Shown: positions 9,286 to 17,876 of the stretch, in pieces
Position numbering within the stretch: the stretch's first letter is position 1
Layout: each line of letters opens with the position of its first letter
Source: Streptomyces sp. NBC_00663
GTDB taxonomy: Bacteria > Actinomycetota > Actinomycetes > Streptomycetales > Streptomycetaceae
Reading direction: 5' to 3'
DNA: 64,000 nucleotides
Assembly: GCF_036226885.1 (NCBI RefSeq)
Contig: NZ_CP109027.1
Span: 310,001-374,000, forward strand
Notes under the pieces: generated by a model
Seen by the model: only the letters and a program-made list of their open reading frames with translations
Databases searched by the model: none
Told to the model about the DNA's origin: nothing
Made by a program: the position numbers and the translations under genes

Positions 9286-9783
9286 TCAGCCGGCGAACCG
9301 TTCTCGTACGTCAGGCCGTTCGGCCAGGTGCGGCGGATAGCCGGGGCCCATCCGGGATGTGGTGTTGTCCGCGGTCATCGGCTCGCCGCAGGCGGCGCAC
9401 ACCACCTCGGCGTGGCTCTCCTGCCCGCACGCGTCGTGGTGCACGACCACCGGCGGGCCCGCCTCGCCCGCCAGCCAGCGGTCTCCCCACCGGTTCATCA
9501 CCAGCAGTACGCCGTAGAAGTCGCGCCCCTTCTCGGTGAGCACATAGTCGTACCGAACCGGCTCCGTCTGATAGAGCCGCTTCTCCAGCAGCCCCTCATC
9601 CACCAGCCGCCGCAACCGGTCCGTCAGGGTGTTTCGGGCGATCCCGAGCGAGTGCTGGAACGCGTCGAAGCGCCGGATTCCGTAGAACGCCTCACGCAGC
9701 ACCAACGGCGTCCACCAGTCCCCGAGCAGGTCCATGGTCCGCGCGATCGAGCAGGGCCACTGTGCAAAGGATGTCCGCCTCAT
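9286..9783 (-). CDS. HxlR-family winged-helix transcriptional regulator
   Basis: A 165-residue regulator. CSIARTMDLLGDWWTPLVLR followed by GIRRFDAFQHSLGIARNTL and RLVDEGLLEKRLYQ is the standard HxlR winged helix. The C-terminal tail contains CxxC (VCAACGEPM) and an upstream DACGQESHAEV, which may form a metal or redox site seen in many actinobacterial members. ATG at 9783 was chosen; an ATG four codons earlier (9795) is equally possible. It probably controls the downstream SRPBCC/F420 oxidoreductase genes. Confidence 0.88.
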   Translation of the reverse strand: MRRTSFAQWPCSIARTMDLLGDWWTPLVLREAFYGIRRFDAFQHSLGIARNTLTDRLRRLVDEGLLEKRLYQTEPVRYDYVLTEKGRDFYGVLLVMNRWGDRWLAGEAGPPVVVHHDACGQESHAEVVCAACGEPMTADNTTSRMGPGYPPHLAERPDVRERFAG

Positions 9784-9849
9784 GGCGGCCAGCATACGTT
9801 CGTCCGATCGTGAGACCCAGCAGGTGAAACACCTCGAAGACCGGGCGAG

Positions 9850-10089
9850 GTGCCCGAGGCCGCCATGGCCAAGCACCACGCCACCCGCCTGTCCGTCGAC
9901 ATGGCCCGCGACGCCGTCCAAGCCTTCGGCGGCCTCGGATTCGCCCGCGAACTCGGCGCCGACGACCGCCCCTGTCCCATCGAGGCCCTCTACCGCGACA
10001 GCAAGATCGGCGAAATCTACGAAGGCACCAACGAGATCCAGAAATGGGTCATCGCCCGCCAGATCTTCGGCCGCGACATCACCGGGTAG
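9850..10089 (+). pseudogene. Acyl-CoA dehydrogenase C-terminal fragment
   Basis: 79 codons reading AKHHATRLSVDMARDAVQ, AFGGLGFAREL and SKIGEIYEGTNEIQKWVIA, which is the conserved C-terminus of acyl-CoA dehydrogenases (YRD.KI..IYEGTNEIQ..VIAR). All upstream domains, including the FAD-binding and catalytic Glu parts, are missing, and upstream sequence is the start of the HxlR gene on the other strand. It is a truncated remnant at the edge of a rearranged region. Confidence 0.8.
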
Positions 10090-10317
10090 GTAGCACCTGC
10101 CCCCGACACCAATCGCCGGCCCCCTCGAGGAAGCCCGCTCAGCCTGCCACCGCTCGACGCGGCGCGCCACACCTTCGAACGACCGGCTGCTGCGCCGCCG
10201 ACCACGCACACCCCGGCCACCGCACAAAGAGGCCGTCTGCAATGGACGTCTCCGTTGAAACGACGGAACAGGTCGGTACCGCGCTTCCCCGGCGCTAAGC
10301 CCTGCACGGCCCGAACG

Positions 10318-10603
10318 GGACTGTCCGCCAGGTCACCGACTGGATCATGCGCCCGCCCGAACACCTCACCGACACCGAGCGCAAGTCCCTCGAAGTGCCG
10401 TGCGAACGGAGCCCCGCACCGGCCACAACCACTGAGCAGCTCGGCGCCTGGACTCGATGGTGCGGGAACGCCGCAGCGAGCACCTGGCCCTCGACGTCTC
10501 GCTCGCCGACTTCCGCCTCGACGGACTCAGTTCGCTGAAGAGACAGTTGTACGGCCGGGCCAACTTCGACCTCCTACGACGCCACATCCTCCTGTCACCT
10601 TGA
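10318..10603 (+). pseudogene. ISL3-family transposase C-terminal remnant
   Basis: The frame starting VTDWIMRPPEHLTDTERKSL continues after a frameshift near 10450 as MVRERRSEHLAL and LDGLSSLK, then jumps to RQLYGRANFDLLRRHILLSP and stop. In intact ISL3 transposases the catalytic-region segment between GLSSLK and the YGRA..DLLR end is about 40 residues longer, so there is an internal deletion as well as the frameshift. It is non-functional. Confidence 0.7.
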
Positions 10604-10739
10604 TCAACCGAACTGGCACCCCAAATCAGCGACACAGCCCGGAACTTGTGCCAGACCCCTGATCTGGCCCCGGGTTCCGACCTGCGATGGCCCCATGACG
10701 ACCTCGTTGAAGCATGGCCTGGTCGGATCCTTGTGGAGG

Positions 10740-11228
10740 TCACGAAAGTTCGCTCTGTCCGCCGGGGGCCTGCGGCGGGTAAGGGGCGATCTCGGCGGTC
10801 CACTCCGTCGTGGCCCTCAGCAGCGCCTCTGGCGTGATCCGACACGCGACTGTGAAGGGGTCTCCTGGATGATTCCGCTTCCGCCAGGGCGGCGAGAACT
10901 CGAGGTCCAAGCGGATCTCGAGGGTGATGTGCCGTGCATCGGCCTGGTCGGCCGTGAAGGCCAAGTTCGCCTCGATGAACTCAAGGCTGCGATCCGCTGG
11001 TTGACCACCGTCGGGCGCGCGAGCAACGTCGCGGAGCCAGGTGGCCAACACGACCGCGTCCTCCGGAGTCAGCGCCTGCCAACGGAACGTCCACGCTCCC
11101 TGTGGGCAATTCGTAGTACCTTCGATGATCAGCCAGCTCCGACGTTTCCCCTCATGAGCGGCATCGGGGAACTGGTAGTTCACAACCCCCAGTTCAATGC
11201 CGTGCCCGTCACAGCCGATCAATCGCAT
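10740..11228 (-). CDS. WapI-type immunity protein family
   Basis: A 162-residue protein. IELGVVNYQFPD near the start, WLIIEG, GAWTFRWQALTPEDAVVLAT and a C-terminal ATTEWTAEIAPYPPQ match my recollection of the WapI-like immunity family (ordinary Streptomyces members read Y.FP......WL.I.G.......SW.F....LT..E...L..WL). Such proteins neutralise contact-dependent or polymorphic toxins. No toxin gene is adjacent; flanks are transposase remnants. The coding frame is intact, so it may persist as an orphan immunity gene. ATG start at 11228; no other start looks better. Confidence 0.6.
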   Translation of the reverse strand: MRLIGCDGHGIELGVVNYQFPDAAHEGKRRSWLIIEGTTNCPQGAWTFRWQALTPEDAVVLATWLRDVARAPDGGQPADRSLEFIEANLAFTADQADARHITLEIRLDLEFSPPWRKRNHPGDPFTVACRITPEALLRATTEWTAEIAPYPPQAPGGQSELS

Positions 11229-11299
11229 TGACCCACCATGTCAGTCGCGCGGCGTTCCCTCACAGAATCGATCTGGGCCTCGTAGCCGGTCAGCCCCTC

Positions 11300-11525
11300 T
11301 TGTCCTTGTCGGCGCTGGCACGGGTCTGGGCGAGTCGGTAGAACTCGGTGCCGGTTTCGATGATCGCGCCGAAGAGAATTACGGCGCCGCGGCGGTCAAG
11401 CGGAGCGGACCCGATAGTCGGCCTTCGCCGCCGGGGCGCCCAAGCCGATCAGCAGGTCGGACTTGCCCGTGCCGGAATCACCGATCAGGCAGAGCGGCTC
11501 GCTGGCACCAGAGCGTGCACCGTGC
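11300..11525 (-). pseudogene. istB: IS21-family helper ATPase (IstB) remnant
   Basis: The minus strand encodes EPLCLIGDSGTGKSDLLIGL, the Walker A region of IstB. After a deletion and frame change it encodes IIETGTEFYRLAQTRASADK, which is the IstB C-terminus (HIIETGTESYRL). The intervening Walker B and sensor regions, about 100 residues, are missing. It is a scar of an IS21 element. Confidence 0.7.
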
Positions 11526-11615
11526 GCAGCGAACCCACTCCCGGGCCTGTTGTGACGGTGGCGGTAGCTGCTCTGTGAGGAGTGCTGATGCGGCTGGCTG
11601 CTACCTTCCGGAGCC

Positions 11616-12044
11616 ATGACCGACAGCGTGTATGTGGGCAATGCGGGCAGCGATGCGGCGCTGGACCGGGGATGGCTGCTGGGGCATTTCAAGGACGCCT
11701 CCGATCCTCGGCACAGCGAGGACGTGGAGATCAAGTGGGGCGTCCATCCGCAGGGCGATGAGCGGGCCCAGTGGGTGACCGGCGAAGAGCGCACCGCCCT
11801 GCTGGTCCTGATCAGCGGGCGTTTCCGGGTGGAACTGCCCGGGCGCAGTGTCCTCCTGGCCCGGCAGGGGGACTACGTCGTGTGGGGCCAAGGCGTCGAT
11901 CACTCCTGGTTCGCGGAGGAGGAGTCCGTGGTGCTGACGGTTCGCTGGCCCTCCGTCCCCGGCTACAAAGCCACCGATCACGCTGATTCCGCTGCTGGTC
12001 ACAGCCGTTCATTCAAGACCGCGACCAACACAGTGACCCCGTAA
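11616..12044 (+). CDS. Cupin-fold small protein
   Basis: A 142-residue protein with no signal peptide. EIKWGVHPQGDERAQW is followed by ALLVLISGRFRVELPGRSV, QGDYVVWGQGVDHSWF and SVVLTVRWPS. This has the pattern of a single cupin barrel (acidic/His-containing motif 1, then G-D-x-x-x-W-x-x-x-x-H motif 2). Similar Streptomyces proteins are sometimes annotated wrongly as signal peptidases. The function is unknown. The last 25 residues are unlike a cupin and run up to recombinase-remnant sequence, so the original 3' end may have been replaced. Confidence 0.65.
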   Translation: MTDSVYVGNAGSDAALDRGWLLGHFKDASDPRHSEDVEIKWGVHPQGDERAQWVTGEERTALLVLISGRFRVELPGRSVLLARQGDYVVWGQGVDHSWFAEEESVVLTVRWPSVPGYKATDHADSAAGHSRSFKTATNTVTP

Positions 12045-12059
12045 TTGGACGGCACCGCC

Positions 12060-12280
12060 GGGGCGGGTGTGGTCGTCGCACTGCCCCAAGACGTCCTCGA
12101 TGAACCACCGAAGTGTCCGGTCAGCGCCGCTGATCAGCTTGCCGAACCGGCTCCGGTCCGACTTGACGTCGTCCAGGTCGAGCCCGCACACCTCACCGAC
12201 TCGCAGTCCAACGTGGGACTTCGGCTTCGAGGCGGTGAAGTTCCGCGTGGCGGGGCGAACGTGCGGCACGTGGCCGGTTC
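12060..12280 (-). pseudogene. Tyrosine recombinase (integrase) fragment
   Basis: A minus-strand frame containing RNFTASKPKSHVGLRVGEVC and LDLDDVKSDRSRFGKLI, then GADRTLRWFIEDVLGQ. This matches the catalytic-domain part of phage-type integrases around the first catalytic Arg (GLRV.E...LDL.D). About 20 residues expected between GKL and GADR are missing, and neither the His-x-x-Arg nor Tyr boxes are present. It is a remnant. Confidence 0.6.
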
Positions 12281-12412
12281 ACGGGCCCACCCGGTCAACA
12301 GCGTTCCGACCTCAGGCTCGCTCCCCTTGCCGCCGAGCCTGAGAGATCGTCTGACGGCCGCCGGGGCTCGGGGTGGGCGGCCACTCATTCAGTTTGGGCC
12401 GCCCAAGCGTGG

Positions 12413-13345
12413 TCACATACTGAGGTAGAAGCGCAGGGTCGTGCCGTCGTCACCGGTGTGCTGCCGTACAAGGTCGGCCACGTAGTGGACCAGCACCAGG
12501 CCCCGGCCCCCGAGTTGGCCATGCTCCGGTGGGCGGCGTCCGGCCAGTGGATCGGTCAGTCGGCCTGCATCGCGTACCTCACACACCAGCTGACCGTGCT
12601 CGGCCCAGACCGCGAGTGTCCCGCGGCCTCCGCCGTGGACCACACTGTTCGTCGTCAGCTCCGCGACCGCCAGCTCCACATCCATCAGCCGTTCCCCGGC
12701 CAGACCCAGCCGCGTCGCCTGAGAGAGAGCGAACTGGCGGATCGCCGGGAGGTCCTCAGCACCGTAGGACAGGAATGCGGCGTCTGGTGCGGGCGCCAGC
12801 ACCTGGTTGTACCGGTCGACGACCGCCCGCCAGTCGTAAGTGTCGCTGACCGACTCCCGTCCGTCCCCGGTGATGAGGGTCGGGTGGGTAACCCGTGCAT
12901 CGGCGATCACCCCGGGGTCCAGCCGCCCCTCGTCGTAGGGACACAGGATCGTCACCGCCCGACCCTCGAACGCGGCGTTGATCAGTGCCTCGTGCTGCGC
13001 GCACGCCGGGTACTCCACCGTGCTGCGCCCCGCCCAGATCGGCTCGCCGATGATCCGCACACGCTCGTTCGGGTGGGCGTCGGCAAATCCACGCAACACT
13101 TTGGGGATGATCCGCCCCGGGTTGCGGCCCGCCTCGGTCATGTCCAGGAACAGGATGCCCTCAGCGTCCCCGCCCAGACCTGCCTTGATCAGCTCCAGGT
13201 TGGGGCCGGGCACCGCCACGGCCATCGGCTCGCCGCCGGCCAGGCCCTCACGCAGAAAGGACACCGTCTGCTGCGTGTACTCCTGCTCGGTGCGGTAGAA
13301 CAGGGCAGGGTGCACGAACGCCTCATGGGTGGTCACTGTGCTCAT
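12413..13345 (-). CDS. MEDS-domain and HATPase (anti-sigma factor-like) protein
   Basis: A 310-residue cytoplasmic protein. The N-terminal 170 residues match the MEDS sensory domain (HPALFYRTEQEYTQQTVSFL, later RIIGEPIWAGRS and TILCPYDEGRL). The C-terminal 120 residues are a GHKL ATPase of the RsbW type with N-box ELAVAELTTNSVVHGG, G1 CEVRDAGRLTDPL and G2 GGRGLVLVHYVADLV. It has no His-kinase dimerisation domain, so it is likely a Ser kinase or anti-sigma partner. ATG is in a TGATG overlap with the STAS-protein stop; a GTG one codon earlier is possible. It probably partners with the STAS protein. Confidence 0.85.
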   Translation of the reverse strand: MSTVTTHEAFVHPALFYRTEQEYTQQTVSFLREGLAGGEPMAVAVPGPNLELIKAGLGGDAEGILFLDMTEAGRNPGRIIPKVLRGFADAHPNERVRIIGEPIWAGRSTVEYPACAQHEALINAAFEGRAVTILCPYDEGRLDPGVIADARVTHPTLITGDGRESVSDTYDWRAVVDRYNQVLAPAPDAAFLSYGAEDLPAIRQFALSQATRLGLAGERLMDVELAVAELTTNSVVHGGGRGTLAVWAEHGQLVCEVRDAGRLTDPLAGRRPPEHGQLGGRGLVLVHYVADLVRQHTGDDGTTLRFYLSM

Positions 13346-13698
13346 CACAGAGCCACCTTGATCCGGTCCAGGTCCGGCCAGAACAACTCCAAAACCCGCT
13401 GCACCTGCGGCGGGGGGTTCTCGACCACAACCCTCCCCTCAGGCAGGTTCATGGCGGTGAGAGCCAGCGCGGTCACCCCGGCCACGTCGACGAACGCCAC
13501 ATCCGACAGCTCCACATACGACACGCCCGTGTGCCCCCGGGCCAGTTCGGACAGTGCCCGCTCCCACGGCGCACGCGTGAGGACGCTGATCTCACCACGG
13601 ACACGGATCCCGGCACGACCGCTGGGCAACGGGCTCACCTCCAACGCGGCACCCCCGGACGCCGCCCGGGGGCCGCCCACCGCATGTGGGGCTTCCAC
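13345..13698 (-). CDS. STAS-domain anti-sigma factor antagonist-like protein
   Basis: A 117-residue protein with the SpoIIAA fold pattern: IRVRGEISVLTRAPWERAL, then YVELSDVAFVDVAGVTALAL. It starts with GTG preceded by AAGGAG. In classical antagonists the residue after the Asp of this loop is the phosphorylated Ser or Thr. Here the loop is D71-V72-A73-G74, so the phosphate acceptor is absent. It may be a constitutively unphosphorylated antagonist, or may have another partner-binding role. Translationally coupled to the MEDS/HATPase gene. Confidence 0.85.
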   Translation of the reverse strand: MEAPHAVGGPRAASGGAALEVSPLPSGRAGIRVRGEISVLTRAPWERALSELARGHTGVSYVELSDVAFVDVAGVTALALTAMNLPEGRVVVENPPPQVQRVLELFWPDLDRIKVAL

Positions 13699-13859
13699 GC
13701 TCGGACTCCTTCACATCAAGCCGTCCGCCGACACTTCCGGCACGGGCGCACCAAGAGCCCCGCTCCATGCGGCAGTGTAGCCAGAGAGCTTCACGCGCAC
13801 CCGAGGCTCAGCGTCTACGCGGAATGCCCCGCGAGTTGATGACGTCTCGTCCTTCAGTG

Positions 13860-14410
13860 GGGTCGGGAAGCGAGCCCCCGCGGGTCCTGCGGAAAGGTCC
13901 CCACCGCAGGACTCACGCTGGCCAGGGTGTTGAGGTGGTCGCCGCCGTAGAGGCGCCGACGGCGGGTGAGGGTGTCTTCGTGCAAGGCGAGGGCGCGCTC
14001 GTGGTCCTGGGTCCCGTCGTAGGCGCGGGCCAGGTAGTGGGCGGTCCACAAGGCGCCTTCGTGGTCCGGACTGAGTTGCTGGGACCAGGCGTCGTGCCAG
14101 TGCTTCAGTCGATCCCGCACGGCGTGGGCCTGGCCGCGGTCGGCCAGATACCAACACGCCTCACGCAGGATGTTTCGGCCTGCCTCAGTGGTGAGCAGCG
14201 CCGGGTGGGCGGCAAGGAGGTGAGGCAGGAGTACCTGCCGGCCGGGGCAGGTCGAGGGCTCGCCGACGTCGCCGGGATCGGCTCCGGTCAGGAGGGCTTC
14301 GGCGCCCCGGGCTGTCTGCTGCGTTGGTCAGGAGTAAGCGGGCACGCAGCAGGGTCTGGGGCAGGCGGGGCGCCTGCACGGCACCGTCCCAAATCCGGGC
14401 CAGACTCTGC
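13860..14410 (-). pseudogene. Tetratricopeptide-repeat protein remnant
   Basis: Minus-strand fragments in more than one frame read APRLPQTLLRARLLLTNAAD, then in a shifted frame RDRLKHWHDAWSQQL, HYLARAYDGTQDHERALAL and LTRRRRLYGGDHLNTL. They resemble the TPR tail of large Streptomyces NB-ARC/TPR proteins. Frame changes and abrupt ends show it is decayed. It joins the truncated SnoaL-like gene at about 14410. Confidence 0.6.
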
Positions 14411-14563
14411 CGCGCCTCCGGCGACCGGGCCGAGCATCCCCGGTCTGACCATCGTGAAGGTCCAGGTGGCGCCTTCGGTCAGGACCGTTTCCAGCTCGGA
14501 CACATTCAGCTCGTCCACGGTGTGGGCGTAGTTCGCCGCCGCCTGCTGGAGTTCGGCGATCAC
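14411..14563 (-). pseudogene. SnoaL-like protein, truncated after about 50 residues
   Basis: A GTG at 14563 overlaps the stop of the oxidoreductase gene (GTGA) and starts IAELQQAAANYAHTVDELNV followed by TVLTEGATWTFTM, a typical NTF2/SnoaL N-terminus. After GMLGPVAG the sequence changes to unrelated TPR-protein remnant; the frame runs on to 14288. A full SnoaL-like domain needs about 120-130 residues, so the fold cannot complete. Confidence 0.6.
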
Positions 14564-15558
14564 GAGGCCACCGTCAGCACGATCTTGCCTTGGATGTGGC
14601 CCTGCGCGGCTCGCGTGTGTGCGCTGACCGCCTCGGACAGCGGGTAGGTGCTGTCCACCCCGACCTTGAGTCTGCCCTCGTCGAACAGGCGCCCGATCTC
14701 GGCGAGCTGGGGGCCGTTGGAACGTACTTGAATGTTCGAGACCGTGATGTCCAGACGCGCCGTCTCTTCCGGGTCGTACTGGGCGAAGAACACCGGAAGC
14801 ATGGTGCCTCCGCGCTTGAGCACGGTCAGGAAGCGTGAACCGTCCGGGCCACCGACGGTGTCGATCACCAGGTCGACGCCGTTGACCACGTCCGTGGCCC
14901 TCGTCGTGGTGTAGTCGATGAACTCATCGGCGCCGAGCTTGCGCAGGAACTGCTCGTGCCGGCTTGAGGCCACCGCGATGACGTGTGCCCCCTTCCATTT
15001 CGCCAACTGCACCGCGAAGTGACCCACTCCACCAGCGGCCCCGTTGACCAGCACGGTCATCCCTGGCGTGATCGGCACCGGCTGGTGCACCTCGCCGGTG
15101 AAAGGAGACGGCACGCCGTGGCCGAGATCAACCAGGTACTGCCAGGCTGTCAGCAGCGCCATCGGCGCACCGGCCGCCTCGACATGGTCAATACCGGCCG
15201 GCTTGTGAGCCAGGTCAGAAGCCGGCGCGGCCACGTACTCGGCGTACGTCCGGCCGTCGAATCCGGGGAACCGCAGCATGCCGAAGACCTCGTCACCGAC
15301 GGCGAACCCGCGGACGTCCGGAGCGACCGCCTTCACCACGCCCGACATGTCCGTTCCCGGGACCAGGGGGAACTCCAGCACCGGCCTCATCTCGGCCGGC
15401 ATGACCTTCATCCCCTCACGCAGGTACCAGTCCGGCGGGTTGATGCCTGCCGCGTGCACCTGGACGAGCACCTCGCCCGGGCCGATCTCGGGAACCGGCA
15501 CCTCGTCGTACCGCAGAACTTCCGGCCCGCCGGCTTCGTGGAACTGGATCGCCTTCAT
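14560..15558 (-). CDS. Zinc-independent NADP-dependent quinone-oxidoreductase-like MDR enzyme
   Basis: A 332-residue medium-chain dehydrogenase/reductase. MKAIQFHEAGGPEVLRYDEV is the QOR-type N-terminus, GINPPDWYLR the substrate-domain loop, VLVNGAAGGVGHFAVQLAK the NADP-binding Rossmann motif, and KLGADEFIDYTT follows as usual. No structural or catalytic zinc ligands are present. The gene is divergent from a LysR regulator, which is its likely controller, and is followed by a coupled but truncated SnoaL-like gene. Confidence 0.92.
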   Translation of the reverse strand: MKAIQFHEAGGPEVLRYDEVPVPEIGPGEVLVQVHAAGINPPDWYLREGMKVMPAEMRPVLEFPLVPGTDMSGVVKAVAPDVRGFAVGDEVFGMLRFPGFDGRTYAEYVAAPASDLAHKPAGIDHVEAAGAPMALLTAWQYLVDLGHGVPSPFTGEVHQPVPITPGMTVLVNGAAGGVGHFAVQLAKWKGAHVIAVASSRHEQFLRKLGADEFIDYTTTRATDVVNGVDLVIDTVGGPDGSRFLTVLKRGGTMLPVFFAQYDPEETARLDITVSNIQVRSNGPQLAEIGRLFDEGRLKVGVDSTYPLSEAVSAHTRAAQGHIQGKIVLTVAS

Positions 15559-15679
15559 CGTGCCTATCGCTTTCTCGGGGAAACGTTGCTCCTTCAGTCA
15601 AGGCCCCGGACGGCACGGCCGTCCAAGACTCCTTCGGCAACCGGTCATTCCGAAACAGCATGACACGTACGCTGCAACG

Positions 15680-16555
15680 GTGAACGATCTCGGACAGGAC
15701 CTGGAACTGCGGCTGGTGCGCTACTTCACCGTGGTGGCGGCGCACCAGCATTTCGGCCGGGCCGCCGCCGACCTGCACGTGGCCCAGCCGGCGCTGAGCC
15801 GCCAGATCCAGCGGCTCGAGAGGTATCTCGGCACGCGACTGCTGGACCGCACACCTCAGGGCACCCGGCTCACTCCGGCCGGCCAGACGTTCCTCCCCCG
15901 GGCCCAAGCCCTGCTGGAGGCCGCCCGCCAGGCCGAACTGGCCGTGCGTGAGCAAGCCCAGACCGAACGAATCACCATCGGCTACGTCGAAGACCTGGTG
16001 ATCACTGCCGCCGTACGGGAACTGCGCCACCGTCACCCGGAGGCCGAGATCGCCACCCGGTACCTGAGTTGCGGCGACGTCGGGGCGCTGTCCGACAGGC
16101 GCGTTGACGCCCTGATCGCGCGGGCCCCGCTGCCGTTCGTCCCCGACGACGTGTTCGCCACCCCGTTGTACGAGGAGCCCCGGATGCTCGCGGTCCCGCT
16201 CGGCCATCCCTGGGCCGGCCGCGCGTCGGTGACCGCGCATGAACTGGCCGGCGAGACGCCGGCGCCGTGCGCGTTCGAGACCGCGGACTGGACTTCCTAC
16301 CGACTCCTCGGGGCTGACCTGCCGCCGGTCGAAGGCTACGAGGACAAGCTCGAGCTCGTGGCAAGTGGCCGAGCGATCGCCGTCCTACCGGTCGGCGATC
16401 GGCGTAGCTCACTGCGTCCCGACCTCGTCACTGTCCCGATCGAGGACGCTCCACCCAGCAAGGTCGTCCTGGTCAGCCGCAACGGCGACCCGAACCCGAT
16501 GATCAGCAAGTTCCGGCTGGCGGCCCAGGCCGTCCTGAGCGCCCCGGCAGCTTGA
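15680..16555 (+). CDS. LysR-family transcriptional regulator
   Basis: A 291-residue LysR protein: RYFTVVAAHQHFGRAAADLH, QPALSRQIQRLERYLGTRLL and TPAGQTFLPRA form the winged-helix domain, followed by a periplasmic-binding-like effector domain (ERITIGYVEDLV onward). GTG at 15680 is the most sensible start. Frames further upstream are antisense to the oxidoreductase. A TACGCT hexamer ends seven bases before the GTG, so a leaderless transcript is possible. It is divergent from the MDR oxidoreductase, the standard arrangement for LysR control. Confidence 0.9.
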   Translation: MNDLGQDLELRLVRYFTVVAAHQHFGRAAADLHVAQPALSRQIQRLERYLGTRLLDRTPQGTRLTPAGQTFLPRAQALLEAARQAELAVREQAQTERITIGYVEDLVITAAVRELRHRHPEAEIATRYLSCGDVGALSDRRVDALIARAPLPFVPDDVFATPLYEEPRMLAVPLGHPWAGRASVTAHELAGETPAPCAFETADWTSYRLLGADLPPVEGYEDKLELVASGRAIAVLPVGDRRSSLRPDLVTVPIEDAPPSKVVLVSRNGDPNPMISKFRLAAQAVLSAPAA

Positions 16556-16905
16556 CCACGACCAGCCGACCCCTTGGCCCTCAACTCGACCCTGCGGGAC
16601 TCACACGCGTTCACCGCGTATCTGCCGTACCGTTCGGGGCTGCCCTGCGCCGGCTGAAACTCCGGCCCTTGGGAACGGCGGTCAGACCTCGATCACGACC
16701 GCAAGCACGACTACCTGGTGCCCGGCGAGTACGGCGGCCGTGATCGGGAGTTACATCCTTTGTCACTGTGCCCGACATTTCCATCGTCATCGAAATCATT
16801 GCCGGTCGCCGAACGGTCACGCGAGTATCTGTTGGTGCTACCGGAGTGACACTTTCGTGCCGGAACGGGCGACCTACCGGTATGGGACAAAAGGGGGCGC
16901 AATTG
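16556..16905. other. Intergenic, no gene assigned
   Basis: Nothing convincing is coded on either strand. The region between about 16740 and 16900 is less GC-rich than its surroundings (for example around ACATCCTTTGTCACTGTG) and probably contains the promoter of the secreted-protein gene that follows. A frame opening at 16768 would extend that protein by 46 residues, but it lacks signal-peptide character. Confidence 0.4.
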
Positions 16906-17847
16906 ATGGCGGCATTTCGGCGAACTCCCGGCGCAGGCCGCCGCTTTGTGGGCGTCGGCGTCCTGTGCGCGGCCTTGGTGGCCGTGGCAGGCGGCATTCA
17001 CTCGGCCACCGATTCCCCGCCGGCCTCCTCGGCTGCTGCGGCGGGACAAGAACCGCGTGAGCCGTCACGGCAGGAGTTGAGCCTTTTGCATGAAGCCGGT
17101 CAGATCTTGCTGCGTGACTGCATGCAGCGGAAGGGCTTTGCATACCAGCCGGTCAAGGAGAACCCGGTTCCGGAGGCTCGGGAGTTTCCTTACGTGCTCG
17201 ACGACGTGGCGTGGGCCCGCGAACACGGTTACGGGACGGATATACAGCACGAGCTGTCCGAGCTGAGGAAAACAGATGCCAATCAACGGTATTTTCGTGG
17301 GCTGCCGGCCAAGCAGCGGGCAGCGGCTCTGACTGCGGCCAACGGTTCTCGCCCGCTGACTGTGACGGCCAGGACCCCCGACGGCATGTTGTTCCAACGC
17401 AGCCCCAAGGGCTGCCAGTCGGAGGCCGACGCGACACTCTACGGAAACCTGCGGCAATGGTTCCAGGCGAAAGTCACCGCGGACGCACTCACGGAGCTCC
17501 GCCGTGCCAGGGTCACCGAGGATCCGCGGTTCGCCGAGGCGGTCAAGCCCTGGTCCGCGTGTATGCGGGCAGCCGGTCACCCCTCTACGAGCCCGGCCGA
17601 CTTGCGGGCGGCGACCAGTTCGCGAAGGTCCCCGCTTCCCAGGAACGAGGAAATCGCACTTGCCGTGACCGAGGCGCGGTGCGCCCACACTTCAGGCCTG
17701 GCCAAGACCGCACGGGCCTTGGACCAGCAGTACGCCCGCAGCCTTGCCCGGCAATACCACCCGGCCGTGCGCACCTACCGGGAACTGCAACTGAACGCGC
17801 TCCCCCGCGCCCGCGATCTCACACAGAAGGCCGACACATCCTCATGA
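16906..17847 (+). CDS. Secreted or membrane-anchored protein with three conserved-looking Cys motifs, unknown function
   Basis: A 313-residue protein. FRRTPGAGRRFVGVGVLCAA followed by LVAVAGG looks like a signal peptide or N-terminal anchor. The mature part has RDCMQRKGFAY, RSPKGCQSEAD, PWSACMRAAGH and EARCAHTSGL, spaced Cys residues that could form two disulphides. This Cys-Met pattern is familiar from Streptomyces secreted hypothetical proteins, but I know no function. ATG at 16906 was chosen because GGGGGCG precedes it and the signal follows. Its stop overlaps an ATG at 17844 in the frame of the next gene, so the two are probably one transcript. Confidence 0.65.
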   Translation: MAAFRRTPGAGRRFVGVGVLCAALVAVAGGIHSATDSPPASSAAAAGQEPREPSRQELSLLHEAGQILLRDCMQRKGFAYQPVKENPVPEAREFPYVLDDVAWAREHGYGTDIQHELSELRKTDANQRYFRGLPAKQRAAALTAANGSRPLTVTARTPDGMLFQRSPKGCQSEADATLYGNLRQWFQAKVTADALTELRRARVTEDPRFAEAVKPWSACMRAAGHPSTSPADLRAATSSRRSPLPRNEEIALAVTEARCAHTSGLAKTARALDQQYARSLARQYHPAVRTYRELQLNALPRARDLTQKADTSS

Positions 17848-17876
17848 ACCCGAAATCCGCAACGAGAGGAAAGAAC

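Noticed and set aside
16768..16905. N-terminal extension of the secreted Cys protein
   Set aside because: The extra 46 residues lack signal-peptide character; the ATG at 16906 has a better ribosome-binding site and is followed by the signal.
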